In this document: in pieces, positions 10,379 to 22,879 of the stretch
Layout of the letters: each line of letters starts with the position of its first letter
Position numbering within the stretch: position 1 is the stretch's first letter
Source of the DNA: Xenorhabdus bovienii SS-2004
GTDB taxonomy: Bacteria; Pseudomonadota; Gammaproteobacteria; Enterobacterales; Enterobacteriaceae
DNA length: 64,000 nucleotides
Assembly: GCF_000027225.1 (NCBI RefSeq)
Contig: NC_013892.1
Coordinates: 1,674,001 to 1,738,000 of the forward strand
Direction: 5' to 3'
Made by a program: the position numbers and the translations under genes
Notes under the pieces: model-generated
The model's input: the letters and a program-made list of their open reading frames with translations, nothing else
The model's database searches: none
What the model was told of the DNA's origin: nothing

Positions 10379-11539
10379 TTACTTGGTGTTCTGAACGTGG
10401 TTCTGACGATGCTGTTCAATCAATTCAATGAAATGGTCGAACAGTGAAGCGGCTTCATGTGGGCCAGGACTTGCTTCAGGATGCCCCTGAAAACTGAATG
10501 CAGGTTTGTCAGTGCGATGGATACCTTGCAGTGTGCCGTCAAATAGTGACTTATGAGTCACACGCAGATTCGTTGGTAAGGTGCTTTCATCAACAGCGAA
10601 ACCGTGATTTTGTGCTGTGATCATGACGACATTGTTCTCCAAGTCCTTAACAGGATGGTTGCCGCCGTGATGACCAAATTTCATTTTCACCGTTTTTGCG
10701 CCACTGGCGAGCGCCAGTAACTGATGCCCCAAACAGATACCAAATACTGGGATCTCGGTATTCAAGAAAGCCTGAATTGCTTCAATAGCATAGTCACAAG
10801 GCTCTGGATCGCCGGGGCCATTAGACAGGAAAATGCCATCCGGTGCCATTTTCAGCACTTCATCCGCGGGGGTTTGGGCAGGAACAACCGTTACGCGACA
10901 GCCACGATCCACCAACATGCGTAGGATGTTACGTTTGACACCAAAATCATAAGCCACAATGTGATACGGTAATTCTTGCTCTTTGCAAACTTCCGGTAGC
11001 CCATCTGCCAATGTCCAGCTTCCCTGTAACCACGGGTAAGATTGTTCGGTGGTGACTTCTTTCGCCAGATCCATGCCTTTCAAACCAGGGAAAGCTTTCG
11101 CTTTTTCCAGAGCAACTTGAGCATCTGCCTCATTACCCGCAATGATACAGCCGTTCTGAGCACCTTTTTCCCGTAACAGGCGGGTCAGCTTGCGTGTATC
11201 AATATCAGCAATGGCAACAATGTTGTGGCGTTTCAGGTAATCAGACAGATTTTCTTCACTGCGGAAATTGCTGGTCACTAAAGGCAAATCGCGAATGACC
11301 AGACCTTGGGCTTGGATGGCGGGGGATTCTTCATCAGCGGCATTGATGCCGGTATTACCAATATGGGGATAAGTAAGAGTAACAATTTGGCGGGAATAGG
11401 AAGGGTCGGTAAGTATTTCTTGATATCCGGTTATTGAGGTATTGAAGACCACTTCTCCAACAGCCACACCCTCTACACCTATGGCGCGACCATGAAATTG
11501 GGTTCCATCTTCGAGAACCAATATAGCTGACTTAATCAA
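10379..11539 (-). CDS. carA: Carbamoyl-phosphate synthase small subunit CarA
   Basis: 386-residue glutamine amidotransferase subunit that hydrolyses glutamine and channels ammonia to CarB. The class I triad region is visible: nucleophile Cys in [16 protein letters not shown], and the His/Glu pair in [15 protein letters not shown] place the start at a TTG (11539) because it gives the family N-terminus (M)[20 protein letters not shown] and has GGAGGG 6-7 bp ahead; E. coli carA is also reported to start at UUG. A longer frame upstream to 11653 has no homology. The rare start codon may limit expression. Confidence 0.96.
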   Translation of the reverse strand: MIKSAILVLEDGTQFHGRAIGVEGVAVGEVVFNTSITGYQEILTDPSYSRQIVTLTYPHIGNTGINAADEESPAIQAQGLVIRDLPLVTSNFRSEENLSDYLKRHNIVAIADIDTRKLTRLLREKGAQNGCIIAGNEADAQVALEKAKAFPGLKGMDLAKEVTTEQSYPWLQGSWTLADGLPEVCKEQELPYHIVAYDFGVKRNILRMLVDRGCRVTVVPAQTPADEVLKMAPDGIFLSNGPGDPEPCDYAIEAIQAFLNTEIPVFGICLGHQLLALASGAKTVKMKFGHHGGNHPVKDLENNVVMITAQNHGFAVDESTLPTNLRVTHKSLFDGTLQGIHRTDKPAFSFQGHPEASPGPHEAASLFDHFIELIEQHRQNHVQNTK

Positions 11540-11553
11540 AACGCCCTCCAGAA

Positions 11554-11588
11554 TGAATAACAAGTCGCATCCGATGCATATTAATTCA
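11554..11588 (-). promoter_or_regulatory. Candidate ArgR operator (ARG box) upstream of carA
   Basis: TGCAT-ATTA-ATTCA at 11575-11588 resembles the ARG-box palindrome TGAATnnnnATTCA with one mismatch, and a TGAAT half-site lies at 11554-11558. Arginine repression of carAB through ArgR is well established in enterobacteria. The two sites lie directly ahead of the ribosome-binding site. Inference from pattern only. Confidence 0.45.
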
Positions 11589-11975
11589 GAAATAATCCTT
11601 TGAATCAATGCCAATTGATGATTTTTGTCAAAATTTTGGCAAATTGCGCGCATTTTAATGACGAGAGAGGGGATTGTCTACAAAAAATACCTTTTTCATT
11701 AGCTTTTTTACAAACCTCAGCCCTACATTGAGTGAATACACCTGAAAAGAACAAAAAAGTAGGTTAAAACAGTCGATTAATATGAAATAAAATTTTAAAA
11801 CAGAAAAACAGTGTGGCTTTTCCATTTCAATGGAAAAAAAGTAACAAAAAGTCAAATTATCACTATAAAAACGAATAAAAATTCAGGCTATCATAATAAA
11901 AACCAAATAAATCGAAAAATTACGTAATTACACAAAAATAATTACGTAATTACAATTAGTTATAAACACAAATAA
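11589..11975. other. AT-rich intergenic region carA-dapB
   Basis: About 390 bp of A/T-rich DNA holding the carAB promoter region. A repeated ATTACGTAATTA-type motif occurs near 11921-11953 (ATTACGTAATTA twice, 15-16 bp apart), a possible regulator site. No convincing coding sequence; a 66-codon frame on the minus strand lacks any sign of being real. Confidence 0.5.
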
Positions 11976-12854
<879 letters not shown>

Positions 12855-12992
12855 TTAACTGGCGAGGACTGGCAGCACCAGCATTAGAGGCTAACCATTA
12901 GAAAAACAGAGATCAGGAAGAGTGTTATAAAAAATGCTAAACAGCAGCCATATCATGATAAGCCACAGGTTATACACTCTATAGAGTATGAA

Positions 12993-13030
12993 GGTCTACC
13001 ATGAATAAAGTAAGTTGATTATGGTAGACC
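12993..13030. terminator. Hairpin downstream of ispH
   Basis: GGTCTACCAT / ATGGTAGACC, perfect 10-bp stem with an 18-nt loop, 38 bp beyond the ispH stop. No strong T-run. A smaller palindrome, ACTCTATAGAGT, lies just to its left near 12976-12987. Probably the end structure of the ribF-ispH operon. Confidence 0.5.
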
Positions 13031-13067
13031 CTTTAATATTTTGGGAAGAATATTAATTAAAATAAAT

Positions 13068-14021
13068 TTAATTAACTTCTTTTACCTCAACTCTCAATTC
13101 TTTTGGCACTTCAAAGACAATATTCTCTTCACGTCCATGCAGTTCGGTGACGATATCCGCACCAAAGGCTCTTAAACGTTCAATAACCTGCTGAACTAAG
13201 ATATCCGGAGCCGATGCTCCCGCAGTTACGCCAATGGCGTCCACACCTTTGATCCACTCTGATTTGATATCATCCGCCGAATCAATCAAATAAGCAGGTT
13301 TACCTACCCGCTGTGCCAGTTCAGCCAGACGGTTTGAATTTGATGAATTTTTCGAGCCGACCACCAAGACCACATCGGCGCCTGATGCCAAGTCACGAAC
13401 CGCTTCCTGACGGTTAGTCGTGGCATAACAGATATCATCTTTGCGTGGGCCAACAATGTTCGGAAAACGTGCATTCAGCGCATCGATCACTTCTGATGTG
13501 TCGTCCACAGAAAGCGTCGTCTGGGTCATAAAGCAGAGGTTATTTTCATCCTTAACTTGCAGTTTCCACACATCTGCCGGTGATTCCACCAGATACATGC
13601 CGCCTTCAGGGTTATTGTATTGTCCCATCGTGCCTTCCACTTCAGGATGGCCTGCATGACCGATCAGAATCGCTTCTTTGCCTTTACGACTCGCCCGTGC
13701 CACTTCCATATGCACTTTTGTCACCAGTGGGCAAGTAGCATCAAACAGCATGGTTAAATTACGGGAGCGGGCTTCCGCACGAATAGCCTGAGAAACACCA
13801 TGTGCTGAGAAGATCAGGATCGCACCATCAGGGACTTCTGCAATGTTTTCAATGAAAATAGCGCCACGTTCCCTGAGATTGTCAACCACATAACGATTGT
13901 GAACCACTTCATGACGAACATAAATCGGTGCGCCATACAGTTCCAACGCACGTTCAACGATGCTGATGGCACGATCAACACCAGCACAGAAACCACGGGG
14001 ATTAGCCAGCAATATTTGCAT
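13068..14021 (-). CDS. ispH: 4-hydroxy-3-methylbut-2-enyl diphosphate reductase IspH
   Basis: 317-residue [4Fe-4S] enzyme of the MEP pathway that forms IPP and DMAPP. The three cluster cysteines are seen in [13 protein letters not shown] (near residue 12), [13 protein letters not shown] (near 96) and [11 protein letters not shown] (near 197). The start at 14021 gives [18 protein letters not shown], matching the E. coli N-terminus; a longer frame to 14105 only overlaps fkpB. The first 20 bp overlap the end of fkpB, so translation is probably coupled. Last gene of the ribF-ileS-lspA-fkpB-ispH cluster. Confidence 0.96.
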   Translation of the reverse strand: MQILLANPRGFCAGVDRAISIVERALELYGAPIYVRHEVVHNRYVVDNLRERGAIFIENIAEVPDGAILIFSAHGVSQAIRAEARSRNLTMLFDATCPLVTKVHMEVARASRKGKEAILIGHAGHPEVEGTMGQYNNPEGGMYLVESPADVWKLQVKDENNLCFMTQTTLSVDDTSEVIDALNARFPNIVGPRKDDICYATTNRQEAVRDLASGADVVLVVGSKNSSNSNRLAELAQRVGKPAYLIDSADDIKSEWIKGVDAIGVTAGASAPDILVQQVIERLRAFGADIVTELHGREENIVFEVPKELRVEVKEVN

Positions 14022-14481
14022 GATTTTCCTCCAACTGAGGGTCAATCTCCAACACTTCAATGTCAAAAGTGATGTTTTGGTCAGCCAGCGGATGGTTAAA
14101 ATCAACGATGATGGAACCTTCAGCCACTTCTTTGACTAAACCCGGCATTTCACTGCCATTCATAGCAGTAAATAGCATGATGGTTCCTACTTCAGGAATA
14201 CCGGCGTCGGCAAAATCACGGGGTGTAAAGTATTGCACCAAATCAGGGTTGGGTTTGCCGAAAATGGCTTCACCCGCCAGCGTGAATTGATGTTTATCAC
14301 CCACGTTCAAGCCAAGAAGCTGCTGTTCCAATGGCGCGGAGAGGCTGCCATCACCCAAGCGGAATAATGCAGGCTTACCTTGACTGTAAGTCGAGTCTGC
14401 CGTTGAGCCATCATCCAGCTTTAATGTGAAGTGTAATAAAACTGCACTGTGCACTTGCACCTGCGTTGACATATTGCTCAC
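14002..14481 (-). CDS. fkpB: FKBP-type peptidyl-prolyl isomerase FkpB (SlpA)
   Basis: 159-residue FKBP/SlyD-like isomerase, slightly longer than the 149 residues of E. coli FkpB. The FKBP part ([19 protein letters not shown] near residue 13) is followed by the insert-in-flap region and the conserved [20 protein letters not shown] near 125. Cytoplasmic folding helper. It lies between lspA and ispH as in other enterobacteria and overlaps the ispH start. Alternative start at the second Met (residue 4). Confidence 0.93.
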   Translation of the reverse strand: MSNMSTQVQVHSAVLLHFTLKLDDGSTADSTYSQGKPALFRLGDGSLSAPLEQQLLGLNVGDKHQFTLAGEAIFGKPNPDLVQYFTPRDFADAGIPEVGTIMLFTAMNGSEMPGLVKEVAEGSIIVDFNHPLADQNITFDIEVLEIDPQLEENHANIAG

Positions 14482-14543
14482 ACCTATTACTCAAAAATGA
14501 TTACACGTATACCCATTAAAACTGATTGGGTATAGATGAAATT

Positions 14544-14574
14544 ATCAGCCCCAGTACCGTTGACCGGGGCTGAT
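14544..14574. terminator. Hairpin between fkpB and lspA
   Basis: ATCAGCCCCAGT / ACCGGGGCTGAT, 10-11 pairs with a 7-nt loop, in the 96-bp gap after lspA. Without a long T-run it may attenuate rather than end transcription into fkpB-ispH. Confidence 0.5.
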
Positions 14575-14577
14575 TTC

Positions 14578-15087
14578 TTATTGTGATTTCGATGCTGTTT
14601 TCTTGTCATCCGGGCTGATAAAGCTCTCTATGATGATGAAAGCCGCCCCGATACAGATCGCAGAATCTGCAATATTAAAAGTGGGCCAGTGCCATTCCCC
14701 GACGTAAAAGTCGATGAAATCGACAACAAAACCATGTACCAGCCGATCGAACAAATTCCCCAATGCCCCACCAATCACTAAGGCGTAAGCAGCATTACTC
14801 AGTTTCTGCTTGGCACTAGAGCGGTACATCATCACCAGCAGTACAGCAGAAATGATGATAGCCACCAATGCAAAGAACCAGCGCTGCCAGCCGCCCTTAT
14901 CAGCGAGAAAACTGAACGCAGCCCCCGGATTCTGAGCATAAGTCAGATTGAAATAAGGTATCAATGGCGTGGATTCATATAGTGTGAAATTCTGCAACAC
15001 TAACTGTTTGCTTCCTAAATCCAGTATCAATACCACTACAACCAGCCAAAGCCAGCGAAGACCAGTGGAACAAATGGGTTTATTCAT
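14578..15087 (-). CDS. lspA: Lipoprotein signal peptidase LspA (signal peptidase II)
   Basis: 169-residue inner-membrane aspartyl protease that removes signal peptides from diacylglyceryl-modified prolipoproteins. Four hydrophobic helices are visible. The catalytic aspartates lie in [20 protein letters not shown] and in [15 protein letters not shown]. It overlaps the ileS stop by one base, so the two are translationally coupled. Length and neighbours match E. coli. Confidence 0.96.
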   Translation of the reverse strand: MNKPICSTGLRWLWLVVVVLILDLGSKQLVLQNFTLYESTPLIPYFNLTYAQNPGAAFSFLADKGGWQRWFFALVAIIISAVLLVMMYRSSAKQKLSNAAYALVIGGALGNLFDRLVHGFVVDFIDFYVGEWHWPTFNIADSAICIGAAFIIIESFISPDDKKTASKSQ

Positions 15088-17900
15088 CAGGCAAATTTAC
15101 GCTCTTCACCGTTACCGGCAACGTTAGTCACACAGCGGCCGCAAAGTTCTGCATGTTCCGCCACCAGCCCCACATTTTTAGCATAGTGCCAGCAACGTGG
15201 GCATTTTTCTCCATCCGCTTTGCGGAAAGCAATTTTCAAGCCTTTAAGTTCACTCTGCTGTGCATCGTCACCCGCTGTAGTATAAGTGGCAACTTCTACC
15301 TGAGAAGTCAGCAGGACAAAACGCAATTCGTCAGAAAGTTTGTTGAGTTTTTCTACCAGCGATTCGTCAGCATAGAGGGTAACTGCGGCTTCCAGTGAAC
15401 TGCGGATATGTTTATCAGCACGAGCCTGTTCCAGAACTTTGTTCACTTCACCACGTACTTCCAGCAATTCAGCCCAGAAAGTATCGTTCATATCTTCGCC
15501 ATCTGCCAGACCAAACAGCCCGTCATACCACTCTTCAGTAAAGACATACTGGGCGCGGTTGCCCGGCAGTTCATTCCAGACTTCATCAGCGGTGAAGGAA
15601 AGGATCGGCGCTATCCAGCGAACCAGTGCTTCTGCGATATGGAACAAGGCGCTCTGGCAGCTACGACGCGCCAGACCGTCGCTCTTCGCGGTATACTGAC
15701 GGTCTTTAATGATATCCAGATAGAATGAACCCATTTCTACGGAGCAGAACTGCATCAAACGTTGAACGACGGAATGGAAATCATATTCGTCATAGCATTT
15801 GAGGATGTCAGCCTGTGCTGCCTGAGCACGGCCTACCGCCCAACGATCCAGCGCGACCATATCTTCCGCTTTCACCATATGTTGTTCCGGGTCAAAACCA
15901 TTCAGGTTTGCCAGCAGGAAACGAGCGGTGTTACGAATACGGCGATACGCATCAGCAGAGCGTTTCAGGATTTCGTCAGAAACCGCAATTTCACCAGAAT
16001 AGTCAGTGGATGCCACCCACAGGCGCAGAATATCTGCACCCAGTTTGTTCATCACATCTTGCGGGCTGACGGTATTACCGATGGATTTGGACATTTTGCG
16101 TCCCTGTTCATCCACCGTGAATCCATGAGTCAGAACTTGGCGGTAAGGTGCTTTGCCCTTAATCGCTGTAGACAGCATTAATGAGGACATGAACCAGCCG
16201 CGGTGCTGATCGGAGCCTTCCAGATAAATATCGGCTGAGTTGCCGTGGAACTCTGGACGAGCGTCGACAACAGAGGAGTGAGTGCTTCCTGAATCAAACC
16301 AAACATCCAGCGTATCCGGTGCCTTGACGTAATCAGCGGCGTCAGCGCCCAGTAATTCTGCGGTATCCAGATCCCACCATGCTTGAATACCACCAACTTC
16401 AACACGCTTGGCAACTTCTTCGATCAACTCTTGTGTACGTGGATGCAGTTCCTGCGTTTCTTTGTGCAGGAACAAGGACATTGGTACGCCCCATGTACGC
16501 TGACGGGAGATACACCAATCCGGACGGTTTTCTACCATTGACTCAATACGTGCCTGCCCCCAGCCCGGTATCCACTCAACGCCTTTGATCTCTTTCAGGG
16601 ATTGTTCACGCAGACCGTTCTGATCCATGCTGATGAACCACTGTGGAGTAGCACGGAAGATGATCGGTTTTTTGTGACGCCAGCAGCAAGGATAGCTGTG
16701 CTGTAATTTTGCCACATTCAGCAGAGCGCCTTTTTCTTGCAGCAGTTCAACGATAATATCGTTCGCCTTGAAGACAAATACGCCATCCAGTGAAGGATAA
16801 GTACCAGAGATATAGCAGCCATTCGGCCCGACTGGGTTCGCAATTTCAAGGCCATATTTCAGGCTGATGGAGTAGTCGTCCGGGCCGTGACCACCCGCAG
16901 TATGTACCGCACCTGTACCGGCTTCAAGCGTAACGTGATCACCCAGAATTGCAGGAACGTCGAAGCCCATGAATGGGTGGTTGAAGCGCAGCAGTTCCAG
17001 ATCCGCACCAGTACAGTCACTCAGCACTTGCCATGAAGTCATGCCCGCGCGCTGCATGACGGATTCAACCAGTTCTGCCGCCAGAATCAGGCACTCGTCT
17101 TCTATTTTGACCAACTGATAGGTGATTTCGGCATTCAGAGAAATAGCGCGGTTAGCTGGTAATGTCCACGGTGTGGTTGTCCAGATAACCAGAGAAACCG
17201 GCAGGCCAGGAGACTGTATATCAAATTTGGCATACACCGCGTCCGCATCAACGGCCTTGAAGCGAACGTCAATGGAAGGCGAAGTTCTGTCGTAATATTC
17301 AACTTCGGCTTCTGCAAGGGAGGAGCCACAGTCAGTACACCAATGAACAGGTTTAACACCTTTCAGCAAATGACCATTGCCGATGATACGTCCCAGAGCA
17401 CGAATAATATCGGCTTCGGTTTTGAAATCCATCGTCAGATAAGGTTTATCCCAGTCGCCCAGAACCCCCAGACGCATGAAACCGGCTCTTTGTACTTCGA
17501 CCTGACTCATTGCATATTTGCGGCACTCAGCACGGAATTCAGCGGCGGAAAATTTTTCCCCCGGCTTGCCAATAATTTGCTCAACCTTGAGCTCAATCGG
17601 CAAACCGTGGCAGTCCCAACCAGGAATATAAGGCGAATCGTAGCCTGACAGCCCTTTGGACTTAATAACAATATCTTTGAGAATTTTATTGACTGAGTGA
17701 CCAATATGAATATCGCCGTTTGCATATGGAGGGCCATCATGCAAAATAAATGTTTTTTTACCAGATTTCGCTTTTCTAATCGCCTGATACAAACCTTCTT
17801 TGTACCAACGTTTTAACATATCTGGTTCGCGCTTGGCTAAATCCCCGCGCATCGGGAACCCTGTTTCCGGTAGGTTCAGGGTGTCTTTATAGTCACTCAT
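15087..17900 (-). CDS. ileS: Isoleucyl-tRNA synthetase IleS
   Basis: 937-residue class I aminoacyl-tRNA synthetase. Visible: the HIGH motif in [18 protein letters not shown] near residue 64, an editing (CP1) domain in the middle, the KMSKS loop in [17 protein letters not shown] near residue 605, the anticodon-binding helical domain, and a C-terminal zinc site [12 protein letters not shown]...CGRCV. Charges tRNA-Ile and edits valine. It follows ribF by 26 bp and overlaps lspA. Length equals E. coli IleS (938). Confidence 0.98.
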   Translation of the reverse strand: MSDYKDTLNLPETGFPMRGDLAKREPDMLKRWYKEGLYQAIRKAKSGKKTFILHDGPPYANGDIHIGHSVNKILKDIVIKSKGLSGYDSPYIPGWDCHGLPIELKVEQIIGKPGEKFSAAEFRAECRKYAMSQVEVQRAGFMRLGVLGDWDKPYLTMDFKTEADIIRALGRIIGNGHLLKGVKPVHWCTDCGSSLAEAEVEYYDRTSPSIDVRFKAVDADAVYAKFDIQSPGLPVSLVIWTTTPWTLPANRAISLNAEITYQLVKIEDECLILAAELVESVMQRAGMTSWQVLSDCTGADLELLRFNHPFMGFDVPAILGDHVTLEAGTGAVHTAGGHGPDDYSISLKYGLEIANPVGPNGCYISGTYPSLDGVFVFKANDIIVELLQEKGALLNVAKLQHSYPCCWRHKKPIIFRATPQWFISMDQNGLREQSLKEIKGVEWIPGWGQARIESMVENRPDWCISRQRTWGVPMSLFLHKETQELHPRTQELIEEVAKRVEVGGIQAWWDLDTAELLGADAADYVKAPDTLDVWFDSGSTHSSVVDARPEFHGNSADIYLEGSDQHRGWFMSSLMLSTAIKGKAPYRQVLTHGFTVDEQGRKMSKSIGNTVSPQDVMNKLGADILRLWVASTDYSGEIAVSDEILKRSADAYRRIRNTARFLLANLNGFDPEQHMVKAEDMVALDRWAVGRAQAAQADILKCYDEYDFHSVVQRLMQFCSVEMGSFYLDIIKDRQYTAKSDGLARRSCQSALFHIAEALVRWIAPILSFTADEVWNELPGNRAQYVFTEEWYDGLFGLADGEDMNDTFWAELLEVRGEVNKVLEQARADKHIRSSLEAAVTLYADESLVEKLNKLSDELRFVLLTSQVEVATYTTAGDDAQQSELKGLKIAFRKADGEKCPRCWHYAKNVGLVAEHAELCGRCVTNVAGNGEERKFA

Positions 17901-17926
17901 TATAGATTCTCAGTTCCAATTTTCCG

Positions 17927-18871
17927 CTAGATACATGACTCGGATCGCTGCAAAAGACAATCCCTTGCAGCAACCACATCATTTGCGATTTGCTGTTTAA
18001 GCGCATCAAGCGAAGCAAATCGCTGCTCATCACGCAATTTTTTGCGTAATACCACATCAATATGACGCCCATACAGATCCATCTGGGTATCAATCAAATG
18101 CACTTCAAGTTGCTGGCCCAGACCCGCAACTGTGGGTCGATTACCAATATTAGCGACACCCGGTAAGGGTTTATCGCCCAATCCATAAACTTCCACAGCA
18201 TAAACGCCCTTTACAGGGGCAACCAGACGTTTCAACGGTAAGTTTGCCGTAGGAAACCCAATGGTACGTCCCAAGCGCTTACCGTGAACGACTCTGCCAC
18301 TTATGCTGTAAGGATGCCCCAATAATGTTTCTGCCAATGCCAGATCATCATCTTGCAGCGCCTGACGAATAGCAGTACTGCTGATCCGCAGGCCGCTGTC
18401 ACAGAAGCTGTCTGTACTGGCGACATCAAAACAGTATTGTTTACCCGCTTGTTGTAAATAGTGAAAATCTCCGAGACGATTTTTGCCAAAACGGAAATCA
18501 TCCCCTATTGCCAGAAACTTAACACCCAGTTTTTCCACGAGCAACCGTGAAACAAAGGCTTCAGGTGAATTAGCTGCGAAATTTCGGTCAAATTTCACAC
18601 ATAACAGATAATCAACGCCATACTGGGATAGATATCTTATTTTATCTCTCAGCCGTGTCAGGCGGGCTGGCGCTTTATCGACAGCAAAAACTTCCAATGG
18701 CTGCGGTTCGAAAATCATGACCATCGTCGGTAACCCGGAACGCAGCCCTTCTTGTTTCAGATGTTTCAATAAAGCCTGATGCCCGCGATGGACACCATCA
18801 AAATTACCAATCGTCAGCACGCAACCATGGTGGCGCGCCCGGATATTGTGTACACCGCGAATTAGCTCCAT
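17927..18871 (-). CDS. ribF: Bifunctional riboflavin kinase / FAD synthetase RibF
   Basis: 314-residue enzyme making FMN and FAD. The N-terminal nucleotidyl-transferase domain shows LTIGNFDGVHRGHQALL near residue 20; the C-terminal flavokinase domain shows GKRLGRTIGFPTANL near residue 200. First gene of the ribF-ileS-lspA-fkpB-ispH transcription unit and divergent from rpsT, as in E. coli. Confidence 0.97.
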   Translation of the reverse strand: MELIRGVHNIRARHHGCVLTIGNFDGVHRGHQALLKHLKQEGLRSGLPTMVMIFEPQPLEVFAVDKAPARLTRLRDKIRYLSQYGVDYLLCVKFDRNFAANSPEAFVSRLLVEKLGVKFLAIGDDFRFGKNRLGDFHYLQQAGKQYCFDVASTDSFCDSGLRISSTAIRQALQDDDLALAETLLGHPYSISGRVVHGKRLGRTIGFPTANLPLKRLVAPVKGVYAVEVYGLGDKPLPGVANIGNRPTVAGLGQQLEVHLIDTQMDLYGRHIDVVLRKKLRDEQRFASLDALKQQIANDVVAARDCLLQRSESCI

Positions 18872-19144
18872 AGCTGGCTCAATACCGTGGAAATTGCCGG
18901 ATTATACCTTGTACAGCGCACAAGGTTAACCCACGATCACAAAGGGTTTTTAATTAATAACCTGATTCTTACAATAAAAACAGGCCAGATGCCCGAAAAA
19001 TATTTAATTTATCTCACTTCTTTAGTGATTCATTGAGTTTTTTGTTGCGAAAAGCTGTATTCCCTTTCAGTAAGCTGATAAAATCCTGCCCCATCACAAC
19101 GTAAACAGCGTCGCCGTACAACGACGTTTATTTGCACAAATCCA

Positions 19145-19174
19145 TTGACAAACGAAGGCTGAACAGGCATATTT
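19145..19174 (+). promoter_or_regulatory. Candidate sigma-70 promoter of rpsT
   Basis: TTGACA at 19145-19150 and CATATT at 19168-19173 with a 17-bp spacer, about 50 bp upstream of the rpsT start. A second weak -10 like TAGAAT lies at 19198-19203. E. coli rpsT also uses tandem promoters. Confidence 0.45.
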
Positions 19175-19221
19175 CTCGGCCTTTGAATTGTCCTCGCTAG
19201 AATATATTTGGGAGTTGGACC

Positions 19222-19482
19222 TTGGCTAATATCAAATCAGCTAAGAAACGCGCCGTACAGTCAGAGAAACGCCGTCAGCATAATGCGAGCCGTCGTTCTA
19301 TGGTGCGTACTTTTATCAAGAAAGTATACGTGGCTATCGCTTCTGGCGATAAAGAAGCTGCACAGAAAGCATTCAATGACATGCAACCAATTGTTGATCG
19401 TCACTCCTGCAAAGGTCTGATCCACAAAAATAAAGCAGCACGTCATAAATCTGCTCTGGCAGCGCAAATCAAAGCAATGTAA
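19222..19482 (+). CDS. rpsT: 30S ribosomal protein S20
   Basis: 86-residue basic protein beginning (M)[20 protein letters not shown], almost identical to E. coli S20. The start codon is TTG, as in E. coli rpsT, where the poor codon takes part in autogenous control. A GGGAG site lies 7 bp ahead. Binds 16S rRNA during early 30S assembly. It is transcribed divergently from ribF. Confidence 0.98.
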   Translation: MANIKSAKKRAVQSEKRRQHNASRRSMVRTFIKKVYVAIASGDKEAAQKAFNDMQPIVDRHSCKGLIHKNKAARHKSALAAQIKAM

Positions 19483-19499
19483 TTATTGTTTTTGATTAT

Positions 19500-19532
19500 G
19501 CTGAAAAACCGGCTTAGTGCCGGTTTTTTTGT
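19500..19532 (+). terminator. Rho-independent terminator of rpsT
   Basis: AAAACCGGC / GCCGGTTTT hairpin followed by a T-run, directly after the rpsT stop. Confidence 0.9.
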
Positions 19533-19582
19533 ACCTGTAATTTTAAGTTTCAATGTCTTACGTCTCAATATGGTTCTCAGTG

Positions 19583-20491
19583 TTATTTTTTTAGTGGTGT
19601 ACTGAATAAAGCAGAAAAATCCTTGTTACACACCCGTTGAACAGCCGGATGTTGGATCATACGCTCCGCAAAAATGACATAATATTCTTCTTGTACAGCA
19701 TCCAATTGACCAATCTCAACAATATCGCTATCAACGAAGATATCACTGGCATAGAAAGAAGGCGCAATAAAAATAGCGTTATGATACATGCCAAATGCTT
19801 TCATCAGCGCAGCATCATCAAATTCACCCAGCACTTCAACTTGCAGATTTTTATTACGTATCCATGTCAGAAGTTTTCTGCCCAGCATCGAACGGCGACC
19901 GGGGATCAGTAAACGGCGCTCTTCCAGACATTCTGGAAACGGTTTTTCTGGGATCGGCTGACGACAGTAAAAGCTGACATTGCATTCGCCCAGTTTCACT
20001 GAGAACAGCCCTTCTTGCTGAGAAGAGTCAACCGGGCAATCTGACAGGATCATATCGAGCTTATGCTGGCTCAGTTGCTCAAGTAGCATTTCATGGGTTG
20101 ATTCAAAACAGCGCAGATGGATTTTCTCATGCTCTACAACTGTGGTTTCCAGCACTTTGCTGACTAAGCGCTTGGATAACGCATCTGCTACACCCACATC
20201 AAACAACAGGTTTGATTCTCGGCTGTAAGTGACGATATCCAGCATTTCGTGACTGAGCATAAACATTTTATCTGCATAACGAAAAACCAATTGCCCCAAC
20301 TCAGACGGAACCAACCCTCTCCCCTGACGCTTGAACAACTTTCCAGCCAAACGTTCTTCCAGAGCCTTAATCTGACCAGTAATGGTCTGTGGTGTCAGGT
20401 ATAACGCCTCTGCTGCTCCAACAACGGAGCCTTCCTTGCAGACATGCCAAAAGTAATAAAGGTGGTTAAAGTTTAAATGTGAAACCCGCAT
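19583..20491 (-). CDS. nhaR: LysR-type activator NhaR
   Basis: 302-residue LysR-family regulator starting [20 protein letters not shown]. The N-terminal winged helix-turn-helix occupies residues about 10-65 ([20 protein letters not shown]), followed by a periplasmic-binding-like effector domain. NhaR activates nhaA in response to sodium. It follows nhaA by 11 bp on the same strand, the standard nhaAR operon. Confidence 0.95.
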   Translation of the reverse strand: MRVSHLNFNHLYYFWHVCKEGSVVGAAEALYLTPQTITGQIKALEERLAGKLFKRQGRGLVPSELGQLVFRYADKMFMLSHEMLDIVTYSRESNLLFDVGVADALSKRLVSKVLETTVVEHEKIHLRCFESTHEMLLEQLSQHKLDMILSDCPVDSSQQEGLFSVKLGECNVSFYCRQPIPEKPFPECLEERRLLIPGRRSMLGRKLLTWIRNKNLQVEVLGEFDDAALMKAFGMYHNAIFIAPSFYASDIFVDSDIVEIGQLDAVQEEYYVIFAERMIQHPAVQRVCNKDFSALFSTPLKK

Positions 20492-20502
20492 ATATTTCTA
20501 TC

Positions 20503-21699
20503 CTAAATTAATCTATTCATCTGCGTTTGGCGATGTTTTCTCTTCGGCAAAAGTATATTCAATAATCCATAACCAATAACAGCTGCGGCTGTTGAGCCAA
20601 TCAATATACCCAAGCGGGAGTAAGTACTGAAAGCCTCATTTAAACCTTCAAATGCCAGACCAGAAATAAAAATAGACATAGTAAAACCGATCCCACACAG
20701 TACCGAGACGGCAAAAATCTGCCTCAGACCAATTTCTTCCGGTAATTTGGCTATGCCCAGTTTTACTGAGATCCAGCTAAACAGAAAAATACCCAGAGGC
20801 TTGCCAATAAACAGGCCAAGGGCAATTCCCACTGGCAACATTCCCGTTAAGCCGTTCAATGTTACCCCCTGCAACGAAACCCCCGCATTGGCAAAAGCAA
20901 ATAATGGCAGGATTAAATAAGCCACCCATGGATGCAAACCATGCTCAAGTGCTTCAGAAGGTGAATGACCTTTTTTACAGCGCAAAGGGATCATGAACCC
21001 AACGATGACGCCAGCTAATGTTGCGTGAACACCTGATTTCAGAATACAAATCCACAGAACAGCACCGACCATCAGATAAACAGATGTTTTAGCTATTCCG
21101 CGCCAGTTCATCCAAATCAGAAGCGCTATCATAGCCCCTGCCAGGCCGAGAGCAGTTAACGAAACGGTTTTGGTGTAAAACAGAGCGATAATAATGATGA
21201 CGCCCAAGTCATCAATAATCGCCAGAGCAAGCAAAAAGACTTTTAATGCTGTTGGCACACGTTTTCCCAGCAGTGCCATGACACCAAGCGCAAATGCAAT
21301 ATCTGTAGCGGCGGGGATAGCCCAACCCTGCCGAGCGATTTCATCACCACCGTTAAACAACAGGTAGACCAGCGCCGGTGCGATCATTCCTCCAACTGCG
21401 GCAATCGCAGGGAAAACGGCTTTGTCACGGCCAGCCAGCGAACCTTCCATTAATTCTCGCTTAACTTCCAAGCCGACAATCAGGAAAAATACGGCCATTA
21501 AGCCATCATTGATCCAGAGCAACAGCGGTTTCTTAATTTCCAAGGCGGCAAATTGCACCGCAACCGGAAGGTTGAGAAATTGGTGGTAGATACCCTGCAA
21601 TGGTGTATTCGCCAAAACCAGCGCAACAATCGCAGCGATAATGAGGATAATTCCTCCCGCTGCTTCTAACTTTAAAAACTGGCGAATGATTGCAGTCAT
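20503..21699 (-). CDS. nhaA: Na+/H+ antiporter NhaA
   Basis: 398-residue, about 12-helix inner-membrane antiporter that exports Na+ in exchange for protons. The essential paired aspartates are seen in [20 protein letters not shown], and the TM4 unwound-region motif in [17 protein letters not shown]. Length is close to E. coli NhaA (388). In E. coli it lies immediately after dnaKJ; here about 8 kb of accessory genes and IS elements separate them. Confidence 0.97.
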   Translation of the reverse strand: MTAIIRQFLKLEAAGGIILIIAAIVALVLANTPLQGIYHQFLNLPVAVQFAALEIKKPLLLWINDGLMAVFFLIVGLEVKRELMEGSLAGRDKAVFPAIAAVGGMIAPALVYLLFNGGDEIARQGWAIPAATDIAFALGVMALLGKRVPTALKVFLLALAIIDDLGVIIIIALFYTKTVSLTALGLAGAMIALLIWMNWRGIAKTSVYLMVGAVLWICILKSGVHATLAGVIVGFMIPLRCKKGHSPSEALEHGLHPWVAYLILPLFAFANAGVSLQGVTLNGLTGMLPVGIALGLFIGKPLGIFLFSWISVKLGIAKLPEEIGLRQIFAVSVLCGIGFTMSIFISGLAFEGLNEAFSTYSRLGILIGSTAAAVIGYGLLNILLPKRKHRQTQMNRLI

Positions 21700-21907
21700 G
21701 AATTGATAACCTATTAAGTTGATTAGGGCACTAATGTTATGACAGTCATGACATCGGAAAAAATCGATTATTTATGCAATATGCATCGTTATATTCGAAT
21801 TATAACATTGAGAAAGTAACATTTTTTCAGAGATGGGTACATTGCTATAAGCATCAAAAGCTGTTTTTATCATTAATCCATTAACGCGGTGACTAAAATA
21901 TACGCAT

Positions 21908-22753
21908 ATGTCAACCTTACTATTATTATCTGTACTCGCTGCCGCCTTGTTACATGCTAGTTGGAATGCCTTAGTCAAAATCAATGCAGATCGCTTTTTG
22001 AGTATTTCAATACTCGTATTTTTTGCCGGTCTGATTTCGACATCCGGATTGTTCTGGGTTGGATTACCCACACCCGCCTCTCTATCGTGGTTAATACTCT
22101 CTTCCATCTTGCATATCGGTTATTGCCTGTTTCTGAGCCGTTCTTATGCCACAGGAGATTTAAGTCAGGTATATCCCATCGCCAGAGGGTGTGCACCGCT
22201 AATTACCGTCTTATTGAGTTGGATAATATTGCAGGAAGTATTACCGCCCTTTGCCATGCTAGGCGTCGGTTTAATTATCGCAGGGGTTATTTTGATCGCA
22301 TTTCCTCACGGTAAGAAATCCATCCGGATAGATCGCAGGACATTAATCGCAGCGCTCACAACCTCAATATTTACTGCCTGCTATACCTTATCTGATGGAA
22401 TTGGCTCCCGTGCCAGTGATAGCGCCTTAACCTATATCTTGTGGTTATTCGCTATTCATGGCTGGTCAATGGGTGTGATTATTTATTTCAAATACCGGAA
22501 AACGGCTGGACAAAACGTCCGTCAATACTGGAAGCAAGGGTTAATAGGTGGGCTAATGCAGTTGTTGAGCTATGGTATTGTCATTTGGGTAATGAGTCAC
22601 GCCTCAATTGTACTGGTAGCCGCACTGCGTGAAACTAGCGTGCTGTTTGCGGTGCTATTATCTGTCTTTATCCTGAGAGAACCATTCAGCAAAATGCGGT
22701 TATTAGCCTGTGTCGTGATTGTGGCAGGAATTTTTTGTACTAAGTTAGAGTGA
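21908..22753 (+). CDS. EamA/DMT-family transporter
   Basis: 281-residue protein with about ten hydrophobic helices in two similar halves, the drug/metabolite transporter pattern; the second half has the typical ETSVLFAVLLSVFILREPFS end. Such proteins export amino acids, drugs or metabolites, and the substrate cannot be read from sequence. No good ribosome-binding site precedes the ATG at 21908. It lies divergent from nhaA and is the first gene of the accessory insertion between nhaA and dnaJ. Confidence 0.85.
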   Translation: MSTLLLLSVLAAALLHASWNALVKINADRFLSISILVFFAGLISTSGLFWVGLPTPASLSWLILSSILHIGYCLFLSRSYATGDLSQVYPIARGCAPLITVLLSWIILQEVLPPFAMLGVGLIIAGVILIAFPHGKKSIRIDRRTLIAALTTSIFTACYTLSDGIGSRASDSALTYILWLFAIHGWSMGVIIYFKYRKTAGQNVRQYWKQGLIGGLMQLLSYGIVIWVMSHASIVLVAALRETSVLFAVLLSVFILREPFSKMRLLACVVIVAGIFCTKLE

Positions 22754-22879
22754 GAAGTTCAAGTAATATAAATGAAAACTCAATCTGACTACAGAATGAT
22801 ATAGCCAAATCCCTTAAATCAGGTCATGTATTAAATGGTTAGTTGCTGTGATATGCTTCCGGCTTTTTAAGGATGAAGT

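Noticed and set aside
7362..10394. Many plus-strand open frames of 60-204 codons
   Set aside because: They lie antisense to the conserved carB gene, show no ribosome-binding sites in register and no recognisable domains.
11655..11855. 66-codon minus-strand frame upstream of carA
   Set aside because: Low-complexity Phe/Cys/Leu-rich product in an AT-rich promoter region, no likeness to any family and no ribosome-binding site.
21772..22107. 111-codon minus-strand frame between nhaA and the EamA transporter
   Set aside because: Mostly antisense to the well-supported EamA gene.
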